A stretch of DNA of 64,000 bases, taken from Rachicladosporium sp. CCFEE 5018. Its lineage: Eukaryota > Ascomycota > Dothideomycetes > Cladosporiales > Cladosporiaceae. The translations under genes and the position numbers were made by a program. The notes beneath the pieces are model-generated. The model was not told the origin of the DNA and did no database searches. It saw nothing but the letters and a program-made list of their open reading frames with translations. Positions 21,620-32,734 of the stretch are shown here, piece by piece. The first letter of the stretch is position 1; each line of letters opens with the position of its first letter. Location: the NCBI GenBank assembly GCA_002077045.2, contig KZ111142.1:964261-1028260 (forward strand), written 5' to 3'.

Positions 21620-23054
21620 CTTTGCGATCTCTCAGCTTCTCAAGCAGCTGTGCCGCACGCGATCGAAATTCGAGTAGCTATGTGAGCTTGCCACACTATG
21701 CGGTCGCCGGAATCTCGATCTCTTGCAAGCGTGCACTCGCTGTTCACACTTCACTGTCCGAGTAGCTGAAGTCTACGTTTGACAGCAAGTCAAGCAAAAG
21801 AGTAAGTCGATCGAGTTGTCAGTCGAAGCGCAGGTACGCAACCTAATATCGTTTCTCAAATTACGTGCAGAGCTAGGGACAGGCCAGACGGCTCGATACG
21901 GCGGTAGGTTATTGCGTCGTCCGAGGTGGACTTCAGGGCTGCAGCGGTCTGCGGTACGGTTAAAAGGATCGCGTGAGCGAGCTGCGTGGGTTTGCTGGAT
22001 CTCGCGTTGTATTCCTCTTCCTGTGTTACAAGAAATCGTATGAGAAGCTACACTTACCTATCGAGCAGCTCGAGAGTGTATCTACATCCAGCACCCAGCT
22101 TAGCAGACGCGGTAAATGCGATTTCTCCTCAATCGACGTGCTTTCGGAGTGGAGGCTGATCAACAAGACCCCTCCATCCGTCATCTCGTTCACTGCGGGG
22201 ACATGGAGCTGCGTGGCGCGTGCTCACGCGAATGGTCATCCGCATGGCCGAGTATATTGACAAATTTCCGTGGCGCAGAGGCTGGTCGTGACACTGTCTA
22301 GCCCTGGTCGCTACTGCTGACTTGCGGCTGTCATTGCCATTGCTGTCTGCATGCCGGATAGCTTCCGATGTGAATTCAGTCGAGCAACACTTACCACAAG
22401 ACGACAGGAGATCTCATGGGGCAGGGCAGTGCTCCATCTCCGCTAGCGTTCGGTTTGCGACGTATGATGCTAGATGTTGGAGATCATCGCGCAAACCGGG
22501 ATTTATGTCGTGTTGCTTGCAGTTGTCGAGCCCCCATACCGGCCGAGAGAAGGCAGACGCGAGCGGGACAGCGTTCGTCTGCCATTGAATAGTCCAGGCC
22601 ACGCATCAGTCCATGAGACCACCATCCCTGTGGGTCACTTTCGAAGCGTCCGTATGCTGGTAGGTGGTATAGCGTCATTGTCGTGCAGAGGAACCCTCGT
22701 GATGGCGGCACGCGTCTGCTGCGACTTCAATGCCTCTTGGCATCTGCAGCCAACTTTTGTTGACCTTGCAGCTCCACGGCCATCATCGCGACACAACTTT
22801 GCGTACATCTATATACTTACAGTGATGCTTAAATGCCCGAATATAGGGGCGCTGTCTAGTCTCTCAACAGTCAATCTCATGAATGCGCAACGGACAAGCT
22901 TCTAGGTGGCTTGTCGGCGTCTCTCGGGCAGCACAACCGCATTCCATTGCAGCAACGACCATGCGACCAAAGCAATGAGCCTCTTGCACACTAGTAGCAG
23001 TCACATGTACCGACACACGCGACATCGCCGGAGACGAAGAGTCAAGAAGCCAGG
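21620..23054. other. Divergent promoter region, ACS / WD40 gene
   Basis: About 1.4 kb between divergent genes, probably containing both promoters. Several short frames exist, none with recognisable protein character. Confidence 0.5.
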
Positions 23055-26000
23055 ATGAGCGGCTACACACACCCGGCATTGCGCCTTACACCAGCCAACT
23101 CGCCGTTCTTCAAGAACAATGCCTCATCACCGCGATCACCCACAAAGTTGACGCGTATTGAGGAAGCTGGGCTACAGCTTAGGAAGGTCATTGGGACAAC
23201 CACGACCTCGGTCAATGGGTTTGACTGCTTGCCTGCGACGCGTAGCTTCGCATATGTAGCTGGAGCTGCAGCTGTGCTGGCAACAGTGGACTCGGACCTG
23301 AACGTCGCACAGCGCTTCTTTCGCGCCAAGACGAATGCGTACTCGTCTGGGAGAGACGGTGGCGGATGGCCCGCCTCGCCAACGCCGAACGAGCCTCGAC
23401 ACAGAGCTCTGGGACATGTCAGGGAAAAGAGTCTGGGTGGCTCTCCACTAGCATCGAGTGGTCGTGACTGGTCAGATTCGCCCACTGGCAAGTCGACTAC
23501 GGCAAAAGATCGCGTCAAGGCTGCGACATCCGTCGCTGTGAGCCCTAACGGGAACTGGCTAGCACTGGGCGAGTCTGGTTACAAGCCTCGCGTTGTTATC
23601 TTCTCACTGCAGGGCGACCAATGTGACGAGCCAATCGCCACTCTGTCTGAGCATAGCTTTGGAGTGCATGCATTGCGCTTCAGTCCGAATTCGAGATTCC
23701 TGGCTTCACTTGGTACTGTCAATGACGGATTTCTCTTCATCTGGAACGTTGACAAAGTTGGTATTCCAACGCTGCATGCCAGCAATAAGCTCACCACTTT
23801 GACGAATGCCATTGCCTGGGTGGGCAATATTCTCGTCACTGTCGGCTTGCGGTACGCCAAAGTCTGGAGACCTTGCGAGGAGTCTGTGGAACTTCGAAAC
23901 GTCGACGCATCTTCAGTCAGCTTTCTCACACCTCGACATCGCGACAGTATTAGGGCTTCAGAGTTCGGTAACAGCATTCTGAGCCCGAGGCATCGCACGC
24001 TGTCTGGGAGGAATAGCCTGCTCGGCGATCTGCTCGATTGCAACTTCATTGCTGTGGTTCCCCTGTCGGATACCCAAGCCATTGTGTGTGCCGAGGCAGG
24101 CGAGGTCTGCCTGCTCAGTGATATACAAGGTGGGCAGAATCTTACTCTAGTCAGTACCATGGAATTTGCGATCAGCGCTGCCTGTCTCGATGGACGAGGT
24201 GTGCTACATCTGTACGGCCTTACGGGACAAGAAGAGACATTGACCTCGGATGAGTATCTCAACTCGTCTCGTCCATCTAGTCGCGACCGACGCCGAACGA
24301 TGGCTGTCGCAAGAGCCACAACAAACAGCGTTGCAATCATTGCGGCTTGCCTGGTCGGAGATGCTATCGTCAAGCTATCTGGCGAACACGGCATCTCCCT
24401 ACAATATGACAGTCTCTCTTCCGCCGAAGATCGTGGCATCGCTCTGCCAGCTCACAATACTCCCATACTGGGTATCGCTGGCATTCGGTCGAACTGCCGT
24501 AACACTGCGCGATTCCTTACGTATTCGGCTGATGGCGTAGTACGACTTTGGGATCCGCTTGGTACCCCAGTTGTACAGCTCAAGGCATCCATACCATCCG
24601 GAAACGGGGTCGGCGATGCGACAAACGAGTTGAAGTGCGTCGCCGCGAGCGCCACAGGTGAGTGGCTTGCATGTGGCGATAAATTAGGCGTGCTCTCCAT
24701 CCTCCACCAGTCCACCGGTACTGTGTCACATCATGCCCGTGCTCACTCCGCTGAGATCACCGCAGTCACCACCTTCTCCACAGAAGGCGTTGACTTCGTG
24801 GTCACTGCTGGTCGGGATCGCATGGTCCAGGTCTTCACGAGCATCGACGGGCAGCTGGCGTTGCGGCAGACGCTCGATGAACATGCAGGCGCAGTGACTG
24901 GGGTGCTCTACGACTCCAAAAACAAGCGACTGATCACACACGCTGCTGACCGATCTGTCGTGGTTCGAGAGGGCATCATGCGAGACCCGGGTCAACCCGA
25001 GACCTTATTGTTTGCGATCTTGCGGACGATTACACTCAAAGCAACGCCCACATCGATGTACCTAGCCGGCGATGATGATTTGCTGATTGCAACTGTCGAT
25101 CGATGCATCAGCAGATACCGACTAAGTAGTGGACAGTGCAGTCTCTCCTTCAAGTCCTCAGACCCTGATGGCGGTGAGGCAGCTGTGCTTTCAAAGATCG
25201 CGTACGCTCCTTCGCTAAACGGCTGTCCTACGATTGCTGGTGTTTCGAGCACAGACAAGTCAGTCCGACTGTATACTGAGTATGGCGCGCTCATAGCTCG
25301 CGACTGGGGTCATACTGAGGGTATCACGGATCTTGCGCTCATCGATGTCGATCCCGATGGTAAAGACACTCCGACACGGCTTGTGACAGTAGCCGCAGAC
25401 AGTACGATCTTCATTTGGGACACCAAGCCAAACGGCCCTCCTCCGCCGGAATCATCCATGAGCAATGGTCTGTCAGCGGCATTTGGAGAAGATGCCATCT
25501 CAGCGCCACCACTGCGTAAAGTCATATCGCACACTGAGCTGTCGCGCTTTCGTCGACGCGCTTCAGGCGAAGAGAGCGAGCCGTCGTCACCGTCCACCCA
25601 TCTCAATGCTTCGCCTCAACGACTTCGCCGAAAGACATCTCGTGTATCCATTGCTCCAGCGTCACGTCAAGAACCCGAGTCGCCGCGGCGCAAGACTGTA
25701 CGACATCGCTCGCCCTCGCCACCGAGTCCGCGCAACACGTTAAAGCAGAGTACTACGATGCGCCGTCGCTCGATGGCTAATCTGCGAACGAAGAGTAGTG
25801 ACAATGTCACTAGAGACTCGTCTCTGCCGAGCATCAAAGCCAGTCCTTCTGATACGAGAGCCACTCCTAGCACGTTCGGCAGTCTCTCTTCCTCGACGAC
25901 CTCCCTAGCTCGCTCTCTACGAGCCTATCGAAAGCGTCTCGCTGCGTCTACGCAAACGGACGAACCATCGCCTGAGCCGCTTCGTGATCTCGAGCGGGAG

Positions 26001-26312
26001 CTGAAGCTCACCGTCCGCATGCTAGCTGAGCGCACACAGGGCAAGTCTAACAACGATGTCGTAATGGCAAAGCTGTTGGATGAAGCCAGCGACAAGCTTG
26101 TCGGGCTACCAGACGAGCGGATCAAGGAACGAGTGGAGACCGAAGTCCGGAAAAGCAGCGCGAACTCCATGGGTCCAGCAACCGAGTCCGAGGATTCCGC
26201 GGCCTCGATGCTGCACATGACGAAGTCAACGGGGACGAAGCAGGCAGAAGAGATGGAAGCTGTGTCCGGTGCGATGCAGCATATCACACTAGCCGAGAGG
26301 CCTGCTCCATAA
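23055..26312 (+). CDS. WD40-repeat protein, WDR62/MABP1-like
   Basis: A single intronless frame of 1085 aa. The opening (LTRIEEAGLQLRKVIG, then NGFDCLPATRSFAYVAGAA) matches the N-terminus of the MABP1/WDR62 family, and about 12-14 WD40 units follow in what would be two beta-propellers (for example SVAVSPNGNWLALGESG, VHALRFSPNSRFLASLG, TRFLTYSADGVVRLWDPLG, FVVTAGRDRMVQVFTS, STIFIWDTKPNG). The last 300 residues are Ser/Arg-rich and disordered, ending in a short acidic helix. In animals this family scaffolds JNK signalling and spindle poles; the fungal role is not established here. The orthology is from pattern recognition, the repeats are visible directly. Confidence 0.85.
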   Translation: MSGYTHPALRLTPANSPFFKNNASSPRSPTKLTRIEEAGLQLRKVIGTTTTSVNGFDCLPATRSFAYVAGAAAVLATVDSDLNVAQRFFRAKTNAYSSGRDGGGWPASPTPNEPRHRALGHVREKSLGGSPLASSGRDWSDSPTGKSTTAKDRVKAATSVAVSPNGNWLALGESGYKPRVVIFSLQGDQCDEPIATLSEHSFGVHALRFSPNSRFLASLGTVNDGFLFIWNVDKVGIPTLHASNKLTTLTNAIAWVGNILVTVGLRYAKVWRPCEESVELRNVDASSVSFLTPRHRDSIRASEFGNSILSPRHRTLSGRNSLLGDLLDCNFIAVVPLSDTQAIVCAEAGEVCLLSDIQGGQNLTLVSTMEFAISAACLDGRGVLHLYGLTGQEETLTSDEYLNSSRPSSRDRRRTMAVARATTNSVAIIAACLVGDAIVKLSGEHGISLQYDSLSSAEDRGIALPAHNTPILGIAGIRSNCRNTARFLTYSADGVVRLWDPLGTPVVQLKASIPSGNGVGDATNELKCVAASATGEWLACGDKLGVLSILHQSTGTVSHHARAHSAEITAVTTFSTEGVDFVVTAGRDRMVQVFTSIDGQLALRQTLDEHAGAVTGVLYDSKNKRLITHAADRSVVVREGIMRDPGQPETLLFAILRTITLKATPTSMYLAGDDDLLIATVDRCISRYRLSSGQCSLSFKSSDPDGGEAAVLSKIAYAPSLNGCPTIAGVSSTDKSVRLYTEYGALIARDWGHTEGITDLALIDVDPDGKDTPTRLVTVAADSTIFIWDTKPNGPPPPESSMSNGLSAAFGEDAISAPPLRKVISHTELSRFRRRASGEESEPSSPSTHLNASPQRLRRKTSRVSIAPASRQEPESPRRKTVRHRSPSPPSPRNTLKQSTTMRRRSMANLRTKSSDNVTRDSSLPSIKASPSDTRATPSTFGSLSSSTTSLARSLRAYRKRLAASTQTDEPSPEPLRDLERELKLTVRMLAERTQGKSNNDVVMAKLLDEASDKLVGLPDERIKERVETEVRKSSANSMGPATESEDSAASMLHMTKSTGTKQAEEMEAVSGAMQHITLAERPAP

Positions 26313-26332
26313 CGCTAGTAGTCCTACAAATA

Positions 26333-28315
26333 TTACGCAATACTCATCACCTCCACCATCCTCCCCAAGCCGCCGACCACATCGCCGTACACACGTCCCT
26401 GCAGGTCTTTGCCTCGTAGTTCGCTTCCCGTGCCGAAGTCGCATTGCAGGCACTTTTGTGCTATGCTTTGGTAGCGTTGGCCTAGTGCGCTAGGACTCTG
26501 GGCGAGGCGGCGAGCAGTGTGTATGTTGTTCCGGTCGTTTGGTCGGGTGAATGACTCGAGGGGCCGCCGGTGGGCGATCTCGAGGAGTGCGACGCCGAGC
26601 GAGAAGCTGAGACAAAGGAGTTAACGGTCAGTCATGAGAGTCTACCGGATCGAACCCAACCATTTCAGAGCTACGTGGTAGCTCGCAAGAAGAGCAGCGT
26701 ACGGAAATAGGACTTACAGGATGAGATTTGGTACGCCGTAAAGAGTCTGTTCGTCGGAACAATATGAAGATTGCAGGCTCGAGGACGAACCTATCGATGC
26801 TGTCTGCGGTACCGGTTGTGGCTGGAGTTGGGCTTGCTTCTCGTGAAAGAGTTTCGTCATGTGCATCGTATCTGCAGGTTGTCAGTCTCGATCATGGGAG
26901 CAAGTGGTCCTGGCGAGTTACCAAGAGCATCGCCGGCCTGCTGGCCATTCGCGAGGAACATCGAGATATCTTTCAGCCGCCATTCATCTACCATCCACGG
27001 AGTATCGAACAGATGCAAGACCGCTTTGGCCATGGAGTGCGCCATTTTTAGCTGATGCTCCACCGAGACCTGTAGTCCAGTCTCTAGTGCAGCTTGGACT
27101 GTAAGCTCGGTCATTGTCGCGGGTTTGGGGACACATTGATGGAAGAAAAGGTGGCGCAATGGCTCGGGTGAGATACGATCGAGGCTGTCGACATATCCAA
27201 GGCACTCCTCTGAATGAGTGAGACAGGGGCATTCAGAGAGACTCGCGCACACGTTCGTACTTTTCCTAAGGTCTCGACTGGTTGGGACGACTGTGGACGC
27301 GCCCGCTTTGATGCGCTTTGAATTTGAGCTACTCCCACACGACAGACCACTCGCTGCGCCTGCGCCTCCGCCGGGTTGGCTAGCCGGTGGCGACGCCGGA
27401 ACACTCGTCGAAGATCGTACGTAGAGCCATAGCGGCTCTGGAGGCGGGGTCCCAGTACTAGTGCAAGCCAATGCAAGGTCTAGTCGAACGTCTTCCTCAA
27501 CCTTGGCCTCCAAACAGAGCTTCGCAGCATGGCGGACGTGCCTGTCATCCGCACATGACCAAGATCCATCCAGGGCTTCATAGAGTGCTTTGACTGCTTT
27601 CCGGGCTTTCGAGAAGCCTACCGGCAGCTCGTAGGAGACGACTTGCTGAGAAGAAGACCGATATCTGTACGATCTAATGGAACGCAGGTCTGCGTTATCA
27701 TCTCGAATGGCTTCGATATGCTTTTCGTAATCCGACTTGTTGAAGGTGATCTGCATGGCGCTTCTCAGGCGCGTTACAGTGTCTTTAAGCTTATCGTTCT
27801 ATCTTCTGGTCAGTCGTGCTCGATACTGTGTTTTCTGTCATCACAATGTGATACTCAGCGCTCTGAACGCTCCTTGTGCCGTATCGATGATCACACAGTG
27901 CGATTATCATACTTACAGGCTGTCTCTGCGCAAGCAAGGCCTGATCAAAGACACTCAGCTTTCTTTGTAGCGTTCCAAGTTCGCTCAAGATGCTCTGCAT
28001 CAGGTCGCCGTAGACGTCTGCGTTCTTAGCTAGGACCACTCCTATCTCGCGTTTCGTGGTCGGACTGGTCCAGCCAGAGTCCAGCGGGTTGTCGAGCATC
28101 GCCTGCATGTCGTCTACGGCTAGGGTCGTTGATCGTAACAGTGTTTCGATCTCGTTATCGAGGAGACACTGCTGCACACGTAGGCGATCATGTATTCGTT
28201 TGACTTCCTTCGAGTAGCTGCGAAACGTTCTAAGAGTGCGTGCCACTGTCTTCCATGCCTTCAGCGTTTCGATGATGATTGGCACTGCGCCAAGTACCAC
28301 GCCAGCGACTTCCAT
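26333..28315 (-). CDS. DUF7580 / HeLo-like domain protein
   Basis: Four exons resolved by phase: 28315-27917, 27798-26922, 26871-26718, 26606-26333, with introns of 118, 50 and 111 bp, encoding 567 aa. The N-terminal 130 residues (MEVAGVVLGAVPIIIETLKA, then YSKEVKRIHDRLRVQQCLL) form the helical HeLo-like / prion-inhibition-and-propagation-type bundle that starts many fungal signalling proteins. The rest is the DUF7580 region: a low-complexity linker, LFDTPWMVDEW.LKDISMF, and a C-terminal LFSLGVALLEIAHRRPLES resembling a degenerate kinase lobe. No catalytic kinase residues were seen. These proteins are often linked to non-self recognition or cell-death modules, but function is unproven. It shares a 492-bp intergenic region, head to head, with the multi-domain transcription factor. 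Confidence 0.82.
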
Positions 28316-28807
28316 AGCACGGCAAACCTCGAGGCTGTCGTCTGTTGCGCGCTGATCTACGGTAGTGATGGTGCCGGCTGTGCTGTATACAAATCAGGTA
28401 TGTGTTTCGTAGATGATGCCTTCGCCGTAGAGACAACAAACAGAGGCTGCCTTCGTGGCAAGATGCAACTAAAGAAAAGCGTCGTTTTTTAAAGAGAATA
28501 CGCACAAGGCTCTCGAAGACACTTAGCAGGTCTGTGGACATGGATGTGAGGCCACCCGCGCTGTGCGCGGTAGATGGTGGTGGCGAAGCAGCTCAGCCCC
28601 ATTTACACTGAGGACGACTGCACAGTGTTGCAATGCCCCCCTTGTAAGTAGTGATCATCCAGACCGTTGGCATGTTCACCACCGACTGTCTCGAGTATAC
28701 TCACATACGCAAACTGCAATTTCCAGATCATTCAGAAGCACCGTGAGCTAGCCACCACGGTGTGATGAGAGCAACAAAAGCACACTCTGGCCAAAGCGTC
28801 GAGCAGG
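28316..28807. other. Bidirectional promoter region
   Basis: 492 bp separate the start codons of the DUF7580 gene (minus) and the transcription factor gene (plus), so the promoters are shared or overlapping. A T-run lies near 28484-28490. No further gene was seen. Confidence 0.5.
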
Positions 28808-31800
28808 ATGACATCCATACACATCTTGAAGCCCCTGCAAGGCGCTTCACCTGTTGAGTCCTGGGTCACGTTGACAGAGACTGACCAGCCGACTACGGAA
28901 AACGTTCGTAGACTTGAGGGAACGCAACCCTCGACGCAACGAGACGCCGAAATCGATCTCACGGGACAAGTAGCTCCAGAAGGGAAGAAGACACGAGTCA
29001 CTGCAACTTTGTGGGAAGATGAAGGCACCCTAGTATTTCAGGTCGAGAGCAATGCAGTATGCGTGGCGAGAAGGGAGGACAATCACCATGTCAACGGGAC
29101 GAAGCTATTGAATGTCGCTGGACTACCTCGTGGTCAACGAGATGCTTTGCTTAAAGCTGAGAAGACCAGGCATGTGGTCAAGACCGGGCCAATGCACCTG
29201 AAAGGGGTTTGGTAAACCAGCATGGCTGCTATGCGATCCAAACGCCTCTGAGGCTGACCTGCAACAGGATACCCTACGATCAAGCTCTCGAGCTAGCGAA
29301 CAAGATGAAAATCACGGAGCTCGTTTACCCGCTGTTCGTACACGACATAGGCGCCCTTCTATATCATCCTTCGAACCCAGCCCGTTATGTGCCGGGGAAT
29401 GACCATCGAATGGCCGATCCCCGCCCAGATGAGGCCAGAGAGCCGGGGACAAGAGGGTACGAGTCCGTTTCGGCGAGGATCTCCCACTATCCCACGCCGC
29501 CACATAGTTCATCATCGTTGTCGCATTATGCGGGAAATACAAGCCACGCCCGGGGAGGGCCAGGAAGCACCACTGGAATGATCGATCCCCGCCCTGATAA
29601 GGTCAGAGAGCGGTCGACCAGAAGGTACGACTCCGGATCGAATCGTGCCTACCACTATCCGACGCCACCGCAATCACATAGCTCAAGACCGGTGTCGGAT
29701 CCTGGGGCAACGCGCTATGTAGCCGTCACACATGCCCGTAGCAAGGTATCCACTGGTCATTCGATCGTCAGTAAGTCAGTGGATGACTACCAATCGAGGA
29801 ACGACGCAGATGAGCTGGCCGTAAAATTGGCTAGCGCGTGTTGTTGTGTGCTGCTGCACCTGTTGGACAAAAAACGCGATCGCGGACGTGGTTCTGTCGA
29901 CCAGAGACAGCGAGATATCGCAATCGCACTACCCGATGTTGATCTGGCCGGGCTTATCCCCCTTCCACAGTCAAAATGGAAAGAAGTTGCCCATTCTCAG
30001 GCCACCGAGCGCGACCTGTGGCTTGAGTTGTCTACTGATATGCTGCAAATTTGGTGCAACGACGCGCGGGAAGCGTTCCAATTAGCAGGAGGGCACGGTA
30101 GCACCACATGGAGCATGGCATTGGAGAAGCTCGCCGAGATGAGCAAACTTCTACTCACGAGGCTGGTCAATCTTTCGTCTTCTCAACGGAGCCCTGAGCT
30201 CGTCCCTTTGCATAGAGCACTGCACGATGCGTCCCAGGCTGCCGATGCGGCGATTGCATACAGACTAGACGGCGAAAGCTCTGACGACGAAGATGAAGCA
30301 GTGTACGGCAATAGTCAGTCAGACTCATTCGAGGAAGATATCTCCGACATCGTGCAAGACCTCATCGATCTTTCGCCGGCTCTGATGACGGCGCCGCCAA
30401 CGACAGATATTCGGCGTGTACCTGAAGATGATCTACTACGCAAATCTACTCTGGTGTCCACAGACACCGTGTCTGAGGACGATTTATTCCTTCTGCAACT
30501 GAGAGAAAGGGAGAACTTACCCTGGGAAGATGTCGTTGCGCGCTTTCGAAAGGACAAAGGCAAAGGATTCCAAGTGGCTGCGCTACAGATGCGATACAAA
30601 GAATTGCACCAAAGACTTACGGCGTCTGAAGTCGCAGGTGAGCAGTCAGCTACGCACGTATCGTACAGTACAGCGCTTAGCTCCCTTGGAGGTAGCAAGG
30701 AGCGGAAATATGTCCAGGACGTGAGGGCTCACATGCTCACGCATCAAACTCACCGACCTGAGAAATGTCCTGTTCAGACGTGTGAGTACCACGAAATGGG
30801 CTTTAAGAGCAAGGACGACAGAGTCCGCCATACCATGAACCATTACGAAGGCAAGCTGATTTGCGATTTCTGTCCTACCTCCAGCTCCGAGGTCAAGAAG
30901 AGCTTCGAAAATGCCGACGTCTTCAAGGACCATCTCAGCCAAGTGCATCAAGTCGGGAAGATCACACCTGTCGGTACTGGAACCAGGGACATGGAAGTGC
31001 ATAACCAAGCTCAGTCAGGACAGTGCTCTGTTTGTGAGACCACACTTGTCGGTGCTCAAGAGCTCTACGAGCACCTCGATGAATGCGTAGTAAGTGCCGT
31101 TCAGCGTGCAGCAAAATGTGAGGGCGAAACAACGGCAACGCCGTCTCCCAGGGGACTCGATGTGGACCCTGTATTTCCGAGTTGGAACGTCGAGCAGCCG
31201 CTTGCTCCGCAAAGATTGTCCGACTACACCTTCTCATATGTCTACGATGGCGACGTGAGTGACAGAGAGCAGTTTGGGATGTCTCGCTATACGTCTGCAA
31301 GGACCATTGACTCGGCTTACTACAGCATCGGGTCTGCAGCGATCGACAAAGCCGAAATCATGGATTCCCCTGCAGATCCATTCATTGTCCAAGAAACGGA
31401 GATGTCTGCTGCCCTCACCATCCCAACTACAGCAGAAAGTAACACCTACGCCCGCGCCCGTAAACGCACCAGAATCCCACACACAGCAGTCGAGCGCCGC
31501 TACCGCGAAAATTTGAACGCGCACCTCGAGCGGCTCCGCCAAAGCGTACCCTACGTAGCTAGCCGACTGCCCTCCGGAAACGCAGCCGCGAGGCCCAGCG
31601 AAATGTCCGCCGCGATTGGCGAGGGCGCAAAGCGCAGTAAGTGCGAGATTCTCAATAGCGCTATTGAGTATATAAAGGCGCTGGAAAGTGATTTGGCGGC
31701 GTTCAAGCGGGAGAATGTTGATTTGGGGGCTCCGGCGCAGGGATTGCATGTGGTAGGTGAGGGGCAGGGGCAGGGATGGCATATGGGTGGGCTGGGGAGG

Positions 31801-31821
31801 AGAGGGGGCCATGGGGAATGA
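28808..31821 (+). CDS. Multi-domain transcription factor: APSES/KilA-N + Myb-like + zinc fingers + bHLH
   Basis: Two exons (28808-29211 and 29268-31821) joined by a 56-bp intron encode 985 aa; the intron splits the tryptophan codon of LKGVW. Domains by residue: APSES/KilA-N about 75-175 (VARREDNHHVNGTKLLNVAG, KTGPMHLKGVW, ITELVYPLFVHDIGALLYH), close to StuA; a helical region about 320-440; a Myb/SANT-like helix set about 539-586 (LPWEDVVARFRKDKGK, ALQMRYKEL); C2H2-like fingers about 634-745 (CPVQTCEYHEMGF, ICDFC, CSVCETTL); and an SREBP-type bHLH about 866-943 (HTAVERRYRENLNAHLERL, KCEILNSAIEYIKALE) with the His-Glu-Arg basic-region pattern and the SREBP tyrosine. The second exon has no stop, so the fusion is real at sequence level. 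APSES proteins control development; the combination is not one I know. Confidence 0.85.
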
Positions 31822-32734
31822 AAGAGGGGTTGGGGGATGGGATTTGGGATGGGACTGGGTATTACTTTCGTTTAGCGTACACGGCAAGTCAATGAGCGGA
31901 CCTCAGCGCGTTCTGGCAAGGCTCCTCACTCGATGGACGATTACGATGACACACTACGTTGGAACGTGATTGTTTGCGCATCAGCTCCATGCTTATGCGA
32001 TGGTGGTGGTCATCTGGGATGCTTGGCTTGCAGCATTCCTCAGCGTCAAACATATGACAGGCGTGGACACCCGGTGAGGAGCGGTTTCTGAAGCGTTTGC
32101 GAGCTGCAGGGAAATAGCTGGAGTGATATCGCGGGAGTGTTTCCAGCGCGAACGGAGGTCGAGTTGAATAAGCACTGGTACCAGGTAAGTAGCTTTGCGC
32201 TCACGTCGCGAAGTGTCTATCGCGAAGCCGCGTGGTTCCAGGTAATACGTTGGCAGGCAGGATAGAATATGGATGCACTCCGCCGACTTCGAACGCGGCA
32301 GCGCCCTTGCCTCCCACAGGCAACTCTCACCATGCGATTCTGACCGCTGCGGATGGTCCGATCAGTGTGTAAGGCTCCAAATTCACATATTTGACTACAA
32401 GGGCCGTCAATGGTGATGCGACTTGTGAGCTACGCACAGCGCTGGTTACGCATATAACGGAGGGTGATTGCCAGCTCCTATGGTTTTGAGTCCCGCCGTG
32501 GCTTTCCAGTTACTCCTACAGAACTCCGCCGCTTGGCCGCCCTGCGCGCCCAGCCGCATAGCGATCAGTATACTAAGGCGCATCATGGTGCTTATAGAGG
32601 CAACATTGTCGGCTTTGGCATAAGCCGCAACATGATAGCAAATAGGTGTTGTTGTTCGCCTGGGTGATTTTATTCAACGCTTAAGCCGCACAGTTCTTCG
32701 CATTGTATCTACACAACACAATCGCAAGTGGTCG
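31822..32734. other. Intergenic, convergent 3' ends
   Basis: About 910 bp between convergent genes. It starts G-rich just past the bHLH gene. No RNA gene or repeat could be supported. Confidence 0.5.

Noticed and set aside
26640..26700. GGGTTCGATCC on the minus strand, resembling a tRNA T-loop
   Set aside because: It lies in the third intron of the DUF7580 gene and no matching acceptor stem, D arm or anticodon arm could be placed upstream of it.
32464..32667. Short plus-strand frame in the interval after the bHLH gene
   Set aside because: Composition and start context are not gene-like and there is no recognisable motif.
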